A stretch of DNA of 64,000 nt, taken from NCBI GenBank assembly GCA_039818345.1, contig JBCBUC010000018.1:14911-78910 (forward strand), read 5' to 3'. Below, piece by piece: positions 1 through 9,299 of this stretch. The translations under genes were made by a program, and so were the position numbers. The notes under the pieces were generated by a model. The model saw only the letters and a list, made by a program, of their open reading frames with translations, was not told where the DNA came from and ran no database searches. Position 1 is the first letter of the stretch, and each line of letters starts with the position of its first letter. The stretch is from Parvularcula sp039818345. GTDB taxonomy: Bacteria > Pseudomonadota > Alphaproteobacteria > Caulobacterales > Parvularculaceae.

Positions 1-193
1 ATTGATGGCCGCCGCCGCGCTCCTAAGGCGAAACCCCAATCCCACCGACGCTGACATCAATAGCGCCATGGAAGGCAATATCTGCCGTTGCGGCATGTAT
101 GACCGAATACGGGCGGCAATCAAAACGGCTGCCGCGCAAATGTCGACCATCGAACCAGACACACCTGATACGGAAGACAACGCAGATGGGTAA
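1..193 (+). CDS. molybdenum hydroxylase, small [2Fe-2S] subunit (C-terminal part only)
   Basis: This is the end of the iron-sulfur subunit of a xanthine-oxidase-family enzyme of the isoquinoline 1-oxidoreductase / aldehyde dehydrogenase type. The gene enters from the left edge and only 63 residues are visible. The segment GNICRCGMY carries the CxRC half of the second [2Fe-2S] binding site, which in this family passes electrons from the molybdenum site towards the external acceptor. Its final bases ATGGGTAA overlap the start of the large-subunit gene, so the two are almost certainly co-translated. The first [2Fe-2S] domain lies outside the window. Confidence 0.9.
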   Translation, partial: LMAAAALLRRNPNPTDADINSAMEGNICRCGMYDRIRAAIKTAAAQMSTIEPDTPDTEDNADG

Positions 194-2432
194 GTGGACA
201 AGACGGACATTCATCGGCGTCGGCGCTCTTGCTGGCGGCGGGATCTTGGTTGGCGTCGCAATCCGCCCCGGCAACCTCAATAAGCACGTTGACGATCATG
301 TTGCGGGTGAAGGCGAAACGCTTGTTCACGTCTACGTCAAGATTGACAAAGATAACGTGATCACTGTCATTGTTCCGCATAGTGAAATGGGACAGGGCGC
401 ACAAACAGCGCTTACCCAAATGCTAGCAGAAGAGCTGGACGCAGATTGGCGAAAGATCCGTTTTGAAGAAGCGCCCGCGCTTAAAGAGTACGCAATGTAC
501 ACGGTTGGACGCGGGGAACTTCTAAAGAACATCGATTTTCCCAAATTCATTGTACCGAGCATCGATGCCGCCATGATGCGGTTGGCCGATACGCTCGACG
601 CTCAAATCACAGGCGGCAGTCTCAGTATTCGCGTGACCGGCGAATACGGCATGCGAGTCGCGGGCGCTGCGACTCGGGACATGCTCAAACAGGCTGCGGC
701 CCAGACATGGGACGTTCCGTTCGACGAAATCGAAACCGAACGCAGCATGCTGATCCATGAGCCGAGTGCACGGGTTGAGCCATATTCCGCCGTTGCGGAA
801 TTGGCCGCCACAATGAACCCATCATACGTGCCCACGCTTAAGGATCCAAAGGATTTCAAAATCATCGGTCAGCCGATTCAACGCTTTGATATTCCTGCAA
901 AGGTTGACGGCACGGCCCGCTTCGCTCTCGATGTCCGTCTTCCTGACATGGTTTATGCAACCATTCAGCGTAGTCCGATCGTCCGTGGTCGTCTTGCAAG
1001 TATCGACGATACCGCAGCCCGTGCCGTGAAAGGTGTCTTGGACGTCGTGAAACTTCCGGTGACCGAGCATGACGCGCTATTTGGCGATTTTATCGCCGAC
1101 GAAGCTGTTGCTGTGATTGCGAACGGATACTGGGCAGCCCATCGCGGCCTCCGCGCTCTCGATATTCAGTGGGACGGCAACGATCAAGTTTCGAGTGAAA
1201 CCATTCGGGCACGGCAATATCGTGAACTTGAGAACACTGACGAACGTGAGACAGATATTGACGTCGGCGGTGCAACAGAGGTTCTCGCCACTGCGGACAA
1301 GATCGTATCCGCTGACTATCATGTCCCCTATTTGGCCCACGCCTGCATGGAACCGCTTAATGCGACGGCGGATTTTCGTGACGGGAAATGTGAGGTTTGG
1401 GTCGGTTGCCAAAACCCCCTTGGCTTTCGCCGCGCCATCGCAACATCACTTGGTCTGCATGAGGATGACGTGACGCTGCACAACCTCCTGATGGGCGGCG
1501 GGTTTGGGCGAAAGTCCACCGCCGACTGGGCTATGCAAGCAGCGCTCTTGTCGCAAAGGATTGGCCGCCCCGTCCAGCTTATCTGGTCGCGCGAAGAAGA
1601 TATGCGCCAGGACTTTTACAGGCCCGCTTTACCAAGCCGTTTCAAGGCCGCTCTTGGAAACGATGGCGAGCCACTGGCTTGGCAGAACACCTATGTCAGC
1701 AAAATGGAACCGGTTGAAGCGCCCGTTGTTCCCTATGCGATCAAAGCCAAAGACATCGGGTATGTTCCTAGTGAGCATTATCTGCCGATCGGACCTTGGC
1801 GGAGCGTCGACGAATCCCAACACGGATTTTTCGTCGAAAGCTTCATCGATGAGTGTGCCCATGCCGCAGGTGTTGACCCCTTCGTCTACCGAGCGAACCT
1901 TCTACAGGAACACCCGCGACATCTCGCTGTCCTTGAACGGGCGGCAAAAGAAGCGAACTGGAACCAACCGATGGGACCAGGTCGCGGTCGAGGCATCGCG
2001 TTGAAAGAATCCTTCGGCACAATTGTCGCCGAGGTGGCCGAAGTCAGCTTGGTTCACGGAGAGGTCGTCATGGATCGCTTTGTCGTCGTTGCTGATCCCG
2101 GACTTGCAGTGAACCCCGACGGTTTCGCCGCGCAAATGGAATCCGGTGTGATCTACGGGCTCACCGCCGCAATTTATGGCGAAATCACCGTGCAAGACGG
2201 AGCCGTCGTGCAAAGCAATTTCCACGACTACGAAGCATTGCGCATTTCCGCCTCCCCCGTGATTGAAACCCACATCATCAACAGTGGCCATAAGACCGGC
2301 GGCGCAGGTGAGCCGGGAACGCCCCCCGCAGCACCCGCATTGGCCAACGCGATCTTCGCCGCGACCGGGCAGCGCATCCGAGAGCTGCCCCTTCGCAAGC
2401 ACATTTCGTTCTCGACGGGAGCACAATCATGA
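186..2432 (+). CDS. molybdopterin-binding large subunit, isoquinoline/aldehyde oxidoreductase type (IorB-like)
   Basis: A 748-residue large subunit of a periplasmic molybdenum hydroxylase; it should oxidise an aldehyde or N-heteroaromatic compound using water as oxygen donor. The N-terminus WTRRTFIGVGALAGGG is a twin-arginine signal, so the folded enzyme is probably exported with its small subunit. The SEMGQGAQTALTQMLAEEL stretch and the C-terminal GGAGEPGTPPAAPALANA motif, which carries the catalytic glutamate, are typical of the family. Start chosen at 186 because the Tat signal begins there; an upstream in-frame ATG would only add residues ahead of the signal. It overlaps the small subunit by 8 bases and the downstream cytochrome by ATGA. 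The exact substrate cannot be read from sequence. Confidence 0.92.
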   Translation: MGKWTRRTFIGVGALAGGGILVGVAIRPGNLNKHVDDHVAGEGETLVHVYVKIDKDNVITVIVPHSEMGQGAQTALTQMLAEELDADWRKIRFEEAPALKEYAMYTVGRGELLKNIDFPKFIVPSIDAAMMRLADTLDAQITGGSLSIRVTGEYGMRVAGAATRDMLKQAAAQTWDVPFDEIETERSMLIHEPSARVEPYSAVAELAATMNPSYVPTLKDPKDFKIIGQPIQRFDIPAKVDGTARFALDVRLPDMVYATIQRSPIVRGRLASIDDTAARAVKGVLDVVKLPVTEHDALFGDFIADEAVAVIANGYWAAHRGLRALDIQWDGNDQVSSETIRARQYRELENTDERETDIDVGGATEVLATADKIVSADYHVPYLAHACMEPLNATADFRDGKCEVWVGCQNPLGFRRAIATSLGLHEDDVTLHNLLMGGGFGRKSTADWAMQAALLSQRIGRPVQLIWSREEDMRQDFYRPALPSRFKAALGNDGEPLAWQNTYVSKMEPVEAPVVPYAIKAKDIGYVPSEHYLPIGPWRSVDESQHGFFVESFIDECAHAAGVDPFVYRANLLQEHPRHLAVLERAAKEANWNQPMGPGRGRGIALKESFGTIVAEVAEVSLVHGEVVMDRFVVVADPGLAVNPDGFAAQMESGVIYGLTAAIYGEITVQDGAVVQSNFHDYEALRISASPVIETHIINSGHKTGGAGEPGTPPAAPALANAIFAATGQRIRELPLRKHISFSTGAQS

Positions 2433-3052
2433 CCCGCTGCTTGACCATCATATTGACCGCCTTGGTGTTGATACCACTTACCTCATGGGCGAATGAGAAC
2501 GATACGCCAACGGAACTGACCGATATGTTGCCCGTACTGACGGAAGCTGAAGCACTTGAGCAATGGGATCGCGTGTTTGAGGTTTTCTCTCACCCGCGAT
2601 GTGCCAACTGCCATGTGCCAAGCGACAACCGTCCGCGTTGGTCAGGTCCAAGCTATGGCTTAGAGGAAGGCGAATGGTCCTACCACGGCATGAATATCAA
2701 TGGCGGGGATGCGCGTGACGGGCGGGACAGTATTCCCTGTGCGGCTTGCCACGCCACATCAAATTCTGAACTGCCCCATGGCCCACCAGGTGCACCGCAT
2801 TGGGCTCTTGCTCCGGTCGAGATGGTTTGGTGGGAGCAGACCTCGAAGCAGATCTGTGAACAGATCAAGGACCTCGATCGAAATGGCGGGCGCACGCTCG
2901 AAGAGGTCGCGGCCCATATCGACCATGACGCACTCGTCCATTGGGGCTGGGAACCCGGTCCGGGTCGAGAGCCCGCGCCCTATTCAATAAAGGAAACAGT
3001 CGATTCCTTTACCAGCTGGGCACAAGCCGGCGCTCCGTGCCCTGCTGAATAA
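2429..3052 (+). CDS. exported diheme cytochrome c, probable electron acceptor of the molybdenum hydroxylase
   Basis: A 207-residue protein with a hydrophobic signal peptide (residues 1-21, ending near SWA) and two CxxCH haem c motifs, CANCH and CAACH. The gap between the motifs and the short length suggest a small diheme protein rather than a standard cytochrome subunit of alcohol/aldehyde dehydrogenases, which usually has three haems. Its start overlaps the stop of the large subunit (ATGA), so it should be made in step with the enzyme and carry electrons from it to the respiratory chain in the periplasm. That partnership is inferred from gene order. Confidence 0.85.
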   Translation: MTRCLTIILTALVLIPLTSWANENDTPTELTDMLPVLTEAEALEQWDRVFEVFSHPRCANCHVPSDNRPRWSGPSYGLEEGEWSYHGMNINGGDARDGRDSIPCAACHATSNSELPHGPPGAPHWALAPVEMVWWEQTSKQICEQIKDLDRNGGRTLEEVAAHIDHDALVHWGWEPGPGREPAPYSIKETVDSFTSWAQAGAPCPAE

Positions 3053-3094
3053 GAGAGCATGGCGGGATTACGCTTTTGATCTGATTGGGAATTC

Positions 3095-4072
3095 ATGCAC
3101 GACATGATCGCAACACCCAGCATGCTTAGGGGGATCATACCGCCAGACCCCATAAGCGAGCTGAGTGCGACCGAAGGTGTCCTCGCCGTGATCACAGGCG
3201 TGGAAGGATCAGCCTACAGGGCAGTGGGATCCGCCATGGCGATGTTGAGCGACGGCGCGCGTGTTGGTTCTTTATCGTCGGGCTGCATCGAAGAAGCCTT
3301 GTCGATTGAGGCAAGTAATCATTGCACCGATGATAAACCGCGCCATCTCCGGTATGGGGAAGGCTCGCCATGGATCGATATCAAGCTACCTTGTGGCGCT
3401 GGCCTCGATATCGGTCTCTGGCCAAGCAATCGCGATGAAACACTGATCAAATCTCATGATCTTTACATGCGTCGTCAGTCCCATAGCATGCATTTACCGC
3501 GCCAGGAGCTTAATTTCCACCTTACGGAAGAACTGACGCCAGCCGGTTGGTTGGGCGCAGACTTTGTCTTGCCACGCGTCCCCCCTCTTCAGTTCTTGGT
3601 TGCTGGAACGGGCGTTGAGACTGTTGCTTTTGTCGATATGGCGCGCGCCGCGGGCTATACTGTTCGTGTCATCAGCCCGGACAGCTATGTGCAGAGCGCT
3701 TTGTCGGATGTGTACGGACTGGATACAGGAGACCTGCCGCCCGGTCTCGAGCCCGATGGTCAGACAGCCGTGGTTCTCTTTTTTCATGGCAATGAACACG
3801 AAACGCGGCTGCTGCCTTCAGCACTGGAAAGTTCGGCCTTTTGGATCGGAACGCAAGGGTCGAGAAAAAAGCGCCGCGTGCTCCAGGATGAGTTGAAGGC
3901 AGCGGGAGTATCTTCTGCGTCGCTTGAGCGGTTGGAGGAGAGTTTTGGCGTCATTCCATCCGCACGCGACCCGCAAACACTGGCCGTATCAGTGCTCGCT
4001 GACGTTGTCAGGGCCTATAAGGCGACATGGTTTGACCCCTATTTTGCGCAACCGCAAAAGACCGTGCCGTGA
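3095..4072 (+). CDS. XdhC/CoxI family molybdenum-enzyme maturation protein
   Basis: A 325-residue XdhC-like protein. Members bind molybdenum cofactor, help add the terminal sulfur ligand and insert it into xanthine-oxidase-family enzymes. Visible family signatures are GSLSSGCIEEAL in the first third, LPCGAGLDI around residue 90, a Rossmann-like FLVAGTGVETV segment, and GTQGSRKKR in the C-terminal domain. It follows the enzyme genes by about 40 bases and overlaps the next gene by GTGA, which supports a dedicated maturation role for the upstream oxidoreductase. Confidence 0.9.
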   Translation: MHDMIATPSMLRGIIPPDPISELSATEGVLAVITGVEGSAYRAVGSAMAMLSDGARVGSLSSGCIEEALSIEASNHCTDDKPRHLRYGEGSPWIDIKLPCGAGLDIGLWPSNRDETLIKSHDLYMRRQSHSMHLPRQELNFHLTEELTPAGWLGADFVLPRVPPLQFLVAGTGVETVAFVDMARAAGYTVRVISPDSYVQSALSDVYGLDTGDLPPGLEPDGQTAVVLFFHGNEHETRLLPSALESSAFWIGTQGSRKKRRVLQDELKAAGVSSASLERLEESFGVIPSARDPQTLAVSVLADVVRAYKATWFDPYFAQPQKTVP

Positions 4073-4662
4073 AGATAGGTCTTTTGCTTGCCGCGGGGCT
4101 ATCAGAACGCTTTGGCGCGGCAAACAAGCTCCTCGAAGACTTAGGCGGAAGACCTTTGATCACCTACGCAGCGACGGTTCTCCAGGCGCTTGAGTTGGAT
4201 CGGCTGATCGCTGTGATTTCTGACGAGGAGGCCGCTCCCTACCTCACTGACTTCGCCATCCGTCTCCATCCATCGCCCGATGATGGTCTTGGAAGTTCCC
4301 TCGCGATAGGCGCACGGGCCGCCCAACAACAAAACGCTCACCGCTTGCTCGTTTTGTTGGCCGATATGCCCTTCGTCACAAAGCGCCATTGCGAAGAGGT
4401 CTTGGAGCGATGTTCAAACACTCTGCCCTCCGCGAGCATGCTCGGTGATCGGACAACACCCCCTGTATGTTTTCCTGAGGGAATGCTTCCAGCACTGATG
4501 GAGCTGACTGGTCCGTTCGGTGCTAAAAACCTCTTGGCAAATCTTCCTGATACTGCGTTCGTGAAAGCTGACGCCGCAACACTCGCTGACATTGATACGC
4601 CCGCGCAGTTGGCGCACTGGCAAGCAAAGCGACCGCTTGCAACGGATCACCGTTTGCAGTGA
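4069..4662 (+). CDS. molybdenum cofactor nucleotidyltransferase, MocA/MobA-like
   Basis: A 197-residue nucleotidyltransferase. The N-terminus LLLAAGLSERFGAANKLLEDL is the nucleotide-binding loop of MobA/MocA proteins, and LLADMPFV carries the metal-binding aspartate. MocA adds CMP to molybdopterin, giving the cytosine-dinucleotide cofactor used by the oxidoreductase family encoded just upstream; MobA would add GMP. The neighbourhood favours MocA, but this is an inference. The start is GTG at 4069, overlapping the xdhC-like stop. Confidence 0.88.
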   Translation: MKIGLLLAAGLSERFGAANKLLEDLGGRPLITYAATVLQALELDRLIAVISDEEAAPYLTDFAIRLHPSPDDGLGSSLAIGARAAQQQNAHRLLVLLADMPFVTKRHCEEVLERCSNTLPSASMLGDRTTPPVCFPEGMLPALMELTGPFGAKNLLANLPDTAFVKADAATLADIDTPAQLAHWQAKRPLATDHRLQ

Positions 4663-4663
4663 G

Positions 4664-5467
4664 TTACGTGCGCTTTGGCGGCATTGGGAAAAACCCGCTC
4701 ACCTGTTCCTTATACGCTGCATATTCTGGGTACTTCTTCGACATACCCTTCTCGAGCAATGCTTTACCGGACACAGCATAGAGGAAAAAGATCATGAGGG
4801 CGGGGCTCAATACCGTGAGATACCCACTTTGGCTCTCCAGCGCGATCAATGTCAGGCCAGTCCAAACCGCCGCATCACCAAAATAGTTCGGGTGGCGCGT
4901 CCATGACCAAAGACCCACGGTCATCAACTTGCCCTTGTTTTCAGGCTTTGCCTTGAACGATCGGAGTTGAGCGTCACCCACCGCCTCAAAGGTAAGGCCG
5001 ATCGCAAAAATCAGCACACCAAGATAACCGAGGAAACCAAGCGCACCGCTCCCCGTGCCAAACAACACTGAGCTTCCGAACTGTCCCACCTGGGTTGGCA
5101 ACGACACGAAAAAGGCAATCATGCATTGCAAAAGAAAGACACGGAACAGGCTTCTAATGGCAAATTTTCCGTCTCCGCCCCACGCTTTACGCATGGCCAC
5201 ATAACGGTAGTCCTCACCGTGACCGATGTTCCGGAAGGCAAGATAACCGCCTAAGCGAGCACCCCAAATCGCAACCAAGACCGTCAGCACCGTGGCACGA
5301 GGTTCCATGCCATCGACGCGTATCCACGTCAGGACCGCTGGCGCAGCGCAAGCAGGACCCCAAAGAATATCGACGATGCTGGCATTTTTGATCACGACAC
5401 TGAGGGCCCAGACCGCAACAAAAATACCAATCATGATGGCGAGGTTGCCAAGGATGACATCACCCAT
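4664..5467 (-). CDS. DUF1295 / steroid 5-alpha-reductase-like membrane protein
   Basis: A 267-residue integral membrane protein with about six hydrophobic segments. The C-terminal part contains GLWSWTRHPNYFGDAAVWTG, the typical motif of the DUF1295/isoprenylcysteine methyltransferase-steroid reductase superfamily. Members reduce steroid-like or fatty substrates or methylate lipids; the substrate here is unknown. It converges on the mocA-like gene with only one base between stops and lies 24 bases downstream of the carotenoid oxygenase gene on the same strand, so the two may be one operon. Confidence 0.85.
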   Translation of the reverse strand: MGDVILGNLAIMIGIFVAVWALSVVIKNASIVDILWGPACAAPAVLTWIRVDGMEPRATVLTVLVAIWGARLGGYLAFRNIGHGEDYRYVAMRKAWGGDGKFAIRSLFRVFLLQCMIAFFVSLPTQVGQFGSSVLFGTGSGALGFLGYLGVLIFAIGLTFEAVGDAQLRSFKAKPENKGKLMTVGLWSWTRHPNYFGDAAVWTGLTLIALESQSGYLTVLSPALMIFFLYAVSGKALLEKGMSKKYPEYAAYKEQVSGFFPMPPKRT

Positions 5468-5491
5468 AAGACTTAAACTCCGATACGCAGG

Positions 5492-6973
5492 TTAAACAGC
5501 AGCTCGTTGTCGGCTGATTTCGTCATGGGATGCCCACGCGGTATGGGTTCCACTCGAAATACGGTGTGGCAAGATGACCCTTGCCACAGGGCCAGCCGCC
5601 ACATTTTTTGCATCAACAATAACGCACTCTGACTGATCTGTGTTCATATCCGTGATAAACGAAACGAGATAGCCGTCGTCCTCGTCCACCGCACCGTCGC
5701 GCGGTGCGAAGGGCGCCTCGCTCCCGAACCGATTGTCACCAAACGAGAGCTCCTGGGTATCGCCTGTCAGCAGATCGTGTTTGACAAGCCCGCCGAACAA
5801 AAACCATCCCGGTACTGCTGTGGCACTATAAAGATAGCGATAAGGCCGACCGGCCATGTTTTGGTTGATCGTTCCAAACTCCACGAGCTTGTCACATAGG
5901 CGCTCTTCTTTGGTCTCTCCCGTCACCAAATTAAACCGCCAACGGTGCAGTTTGGGTTTGAAGGAGTGGTAAGAAATGTTCGCGAGCAGCTTACCAAAGC
6001 GCGGATCAACACCCGGCAGTTCGATGGGCTTTGGGTCAGGATCGTCTTGGAAATAGCCATCGACAACGATCTCATCACCCTCTTCCCACGCATTGGTCCA
6101 ATGCAGCACGTAGGTCGGCGCGGCCTCGAACCACTTGATCTCATTGGCCGAACCAAACCTCGGGACGATCGCGAAACGGGTCGGTAGATGTCCATGATAA
6201 CCCGCCGAATGGATGCCTTGTTTGAGAAGATCCTCTTTCCAGAACAGCGGCAAATCAATCAAGATCGAGTAGTTCTCCGTAAAAGCCATATCATGCGGCA
6301 TCCGGGCACCGGGAAGCTCTACCGGGATAAAGTGTTTTAACTGTTTATCCGCTCCGACCACGCCGTAATGCATATAGGGAGGTTTCTTTGAGTAGTTGAA
6401 GAACAATAGCTCGCCCGTTCGAGGATCAACCTTTGGGTGAGCCGATATCCCTTCATCCGGTACCCACGCAGCCGTTCCATTATTTTCAAGCGTGTAGGGA
6501 TCGAGTTGATAACCCTCACCGCACATGTAAAAGGTTGAAAGGATGTCGCCTCCATGAATAACAACATCCGTCGACGACGCATCCTTCATTCGTCCACGCG
6601 CGCCCCAACCTTCTCTTTCTGATTTGTTGGGATTACCCGCAATTCCAGCCCAGAGCGATCGACCAGCTTCTTGCTCGGCCTCAAACCCCTTGGTGCGCAC
6701 AAAGCGATTTTTATACGTCGCTTTTCCATCCCGGAAAGAGATTGTATGCAGCATCCCGTCGCCATCGAAGGGGTGATAAACACCGATCGCGTCGTGGAGG
6801 GGGTTCTCCGTGTTCCGCACATAGACACCACTGAGGTCTTTGGGGATCTCGCCAATCACCTCCATCTCGTCGGCATCATACTCGGTCGTGCAGGGTGTCC
6901 AGGCACCATTTAAGTAAGGGTGCGGCGTCGGCGTGATCTTGCTTTCAAAGCTGTTGACGAGTTTCGTCCCCAT
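5492..6973 (-). CDS. carotenoid/lignostilbene oxygenase family protein
   Basis: A 493-residue non-haem iron dioxygenase of the RPE65/carotenoid cleavage family. The four iron-ligand histidines expected for the seven-bladed propeller are all in place: H179 (SAHPKVDPRTGE), H227 (MPHDMAF), H291 (VLHWTNAWEEGD) and H477 (GTHTAW). The N-terminal YVRNTENPLH segment matches the family RNGPNP region. Such enzymes split a conjugated double bond in carotenoids or stilbene-like phenolics. No carotenoid synthesis genes are visible nearby, so a lignostilbene-like aromatic substrate is equally possible. Confidence 0.92.
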   Translation of the reverse strand: MGTKLVNSFESKITPTPHPYLNGAWTPCTTEYDADEMEVIGEIPKDLSGVYVRNTENPLHDAIGVYHPFDGDGMLHTISFRDGKATYKNRFVRTKGFEAEQEAGRSLWAGIAGNPNKSEREGWGARGRMKDASSTDVVIHGGDILSTFYMCGEGYQLDPYTLENNGTAAWVPDEGISAHPKVDPRTGELLFFNYSKKPPYMHYGVVGADKQLKHFIPVELPGARMPHDMAFTENYSILIDLPLFWKEDLLKQGIHSAGYHGHLPTRFAIVPRFGSANEIKWFEAAPTYVLHWTNAWEEGDEIVVDGYFQDDPDPKPIELPGVDPRFGKLLANISYHSFKPKLHRWRFNLVTGETKEERLCDKLVEFGTINQNMAGRPYRYLYSATAVPGWFLFGGLVKHDLLTGDTQELSFGDNRFGSEAPFAPRDGAVDEDDGYLVSFITDMNTDQSECVIVDAKNVAAGPVARVILPHRISSGTHTAWASHDEISRQRAAV

Positions 6974-7156
6974 ACGGTGTCTTTTCCTCCCGATCCATGC
7001 GCCCCTTAGGGCGTGTCTTATGCTTTTTGGCTCAGCTTATGGGCCTCTTACGCCAAACGCAACGCGCCTTCCCATCGCTTGCCTGGCTCGCTCAGGACCT
7101 CTATTTTGTCCCAAAGATGGCGCCAACGATCAACAAAGCGCCTAGGAGGAACGACC

Positions 7157-8386
7157 GTGGCAGGACCTGTCTTCATTCTCGGCGGCACGCAAACCGATTT
7201 CGCTTCCAACTGGGCACGCGAGGACAAAAGCCTTTTTGACCTCTTCGCCCATACCGTCCGCGAAGCGCTCGAGATTTGTCGTCTTGATGCTAGCGATGTC
7301 GAAGTTGGTCATGTCGGAAACTTCGTGGCCGAATTGTTCGCTGGCCAGGGGCTCCTTGGAGGTTTTTTCGGCCATGCCCATCCTGGGTTTTCAGGCATGC
7401 CTTCGGGCCGCCACGAAGGCGCTTGTGCCTCGGGATCATTGGCCGCGCTTGCGGCGATGGCTGATATCGAAAGCGGACGATACGGACTGGCTTGCGTCGC
7501 TGGCATTGAACTCATGCGGAACGTTTCCGGTAAGGTGGCTGCCGATCATCTTGGTGCTGCCGCCTGGCGCGGTGTCGAAGCGCAAGACGCCACTTATGTT
7601 TGGCCCGCCATGTTCTCTGACCTCGCCGAGGAATACGACCGGCGCTACGGCCTCGATTATCAACACCTGATGGGCATTTCAAAGATCAATTTCGAGAATG
7701 CAAAACGCAATCCCAACGCGCAATCACGTGGATGGACGTTTACGGAGGAAAGCTTTCAGGCCAATGACGACGCGAACCCCGTGGTTGAAGGCTGGATGCG
7801 CCGCCAAGACTGTGGGCAGGTTACCGATGGAGCTGCGGTGATCTTTCTCGCCTCCGCCGAAAAAGCAGCTGACTACGCTGATCGCCGGGGTCTCAATCTT
7901 GATGATTTGCCCCGCATCGATGGCTGGGGCCACACGACCGCACCGATGCAATTCGCACAAAAAATGAAAGACAGCCAAAACGACGACTACGTCTTACCGT
8001 GGACTCGTAAAGCGATCACGGATGCTTATCGGCGTGCCGGTATCAGCGGACCGGACGATCTCGATGCGATCGAAACCCATGATTGTTTCTCGGTCACCGA
8101 ATATATGGCGATCGAACATTTCGGCCTCACAGCACCAGGCGAGGCATGGAAAGCAGTCGAGGACGGCACCATCGCCTGGGACGGGAAACTCCCGATCAAC
8201 CCGTCCGGCGGTCTCATCGGTCTTGGCCATCCCGTGGGTGCAACGGGCGTCCGCATGCTGCTCGATGCGAGCAAACAGGTGACCGGCCAAGCAGGCGATT
8301 ATCAAGTGGATGGCGCCAAGCGCGTGGCCACCTATAATGTCGGCGGATCGGGAACGACCAATTGCTCGTTCGTCGTGGCCGCTTAG
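7157..8386 (+). CDS. thiolase, SCP2-type acetyl-CoA acetyltransferase
   Basis: A 409-residue thiolase. GACASGSLAALAAM holds the nucleophilic cysteine, ETHDCFSVTEY is the HDCF motif of SCP2-type thiolases, and NPSGGLIGLGHPVGATG is the C-terminal catalytic signature. It should cleave or form beta-ketoacyl-CoA in fatty acid or side-chain degradation. The start is GTG at 7157, chosen because AGGAGGA lies 6 bases upstream and the thiolase fold begins there (VFILGGTQTDF); the upstream open frame has no thiolase similarity. Its stop overlaps the convergent DUF4197 gene by four bases. Confidence 0.93.
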   Translation: MAGPVFILGGTQTDFASNWAREDKSLFDLFAHTVREALEICRLDASDVEVGHVGNFVAELFAGQGLLGGFFGHAHPGFSGMPSGRHEGACASGSLAALAAMADIESGRYGLACVAGIELMRNVSGKVAADHLGAAAWRGVEAQDATYVWPAMFSDLAEEYDRRYGLDYQHLMGISKINFENAKRNPNAQSRGWTFTEESFQANDDANPVVEGWMRRQDCGQVTDGAAVIFLASAEKAADYADRRGLNLDDLPRIDGWGHTTAPMQFAQKMKDSQNDDYVLPWTRKAITDAYRRAGISGPDDLDAIETHDCFSVTEYMAIEHFGLTAPGEAWKAVEDGTIAWDGKLPINPSGGLIGLGHPVGATGVRMLLDASKQVTGQAGDYQVDGAKRVATYNVGGSGTTNCSFVVAA

Positions 8387-9144
8387 CCGAAAACGCGACG
8401 GAGAATGTCGCTCGTCCGCTTGGCCGGATTGGTCCGGATCGCCGCTTCCTCACGGGCGACGTAATAGAAAAGACCGTCAAGGCCCTTCCCAACGCCATGA
8501 TCAATGAGATCATCCCGTGCATCAGCCCCCATTTGCGGGGCTAACGGAATACCGGCAAGACTGGCCAGGATGTTGTCGTAGGTCTGAATAGCCCCTGTTC
8601 GGGTCAAGGCCGTTTCGATCGACGGTCGGAAAAGCCGGGTCAACGACGATGTGGTTCGGTTTTGAAAATAGGTGGTGGCCGATGTCGGCCCACCGTTCAC
8701 AATGCCCAGCGCATCGTTGATCGTCATGGAACGGATGGCACTGACAAAGATACTCCGCGCCTCCGGAGCTGCTTGCTCAGCACCGCGATTAATCTCAAGC
8801 TGCATCTGATCGAGCATACCCGGTAATCCGAAGGCCGATAACTGAGACTGGGCAGCGGCAAGACGCGGAGGAAGCGGGATCTTGATCTGGCGATCAGCGA
8901 AATACCCATCGCGACGCCCAACTTGGGAAACCGCCGACGCAATCCCCTGGTCGAGGGCCGCTCGAATGCCCTGCGCAGCTTCAGCGGAGGTCAGGCCGCC
9001 CACGCCGGTTCCGGTGGAGGTGGTGCCCATGCTGCCAAGCACGGCGCCGAAAATCGCCTCTTGCTCAGCCGTCGTGCAGCCAGCGATCAAGCTGGCTGGT
9101 AGAGCCGCTAACACCATGCGGCGATTAATTGTGCGATCACTCAT
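8383..9144 (-). CDS. DUF4197 family lipoprotein
   Basis: A 253-residue protein with a short signal sequence ending in a lipobox (ASLIAGC), predicting a lipid-anchored periplasmic protein. The central region rich in conserved alanines and the SIFVSAIRSMTINDALGIV and GATTYFQ-like segments match the DUF4197 family, which has no assigned biochemical activity. It converges with the thiolase gene, so the two are separately transcribed. Confidence 0.85.
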   Translation of the reverse strand: MSDRTINRRMVLAALPASLIAGCTTAEQEAIFGAVLGSMGTTSTGTGVGGLTSAEAAQGIRAALDQGIASAVSQVGRRDGYFADRQIKIPLPPRLAAAQSQLSAFGLPGMLDQMQLEINRGAEQAAPEARSIFVSAIRSMTINDALGIVNGGPTSATTYFQNRTTSSLTRLFRPSIETALTRTGAIQTYDNILASLAGIPLAPQMGADARDDLIDHGVGKGLDGLFYYVAREEAAIRTNPAKRTSDILRRVFG

Positions 9145-9299
9145 TGGGTGCCCCTCATGATATCCCTGTGCTTCTCGTGGCCTGCCGGTGCGGCGGTGTC
9201 GAGACGGTTTAGCATCATGCTACCATGGCTTTCGCCGTTGGTCCTGGCATCAAGTGGCCAAACCACATGATAAAAGGGCGCCCATCGGGAGGATTTGGT

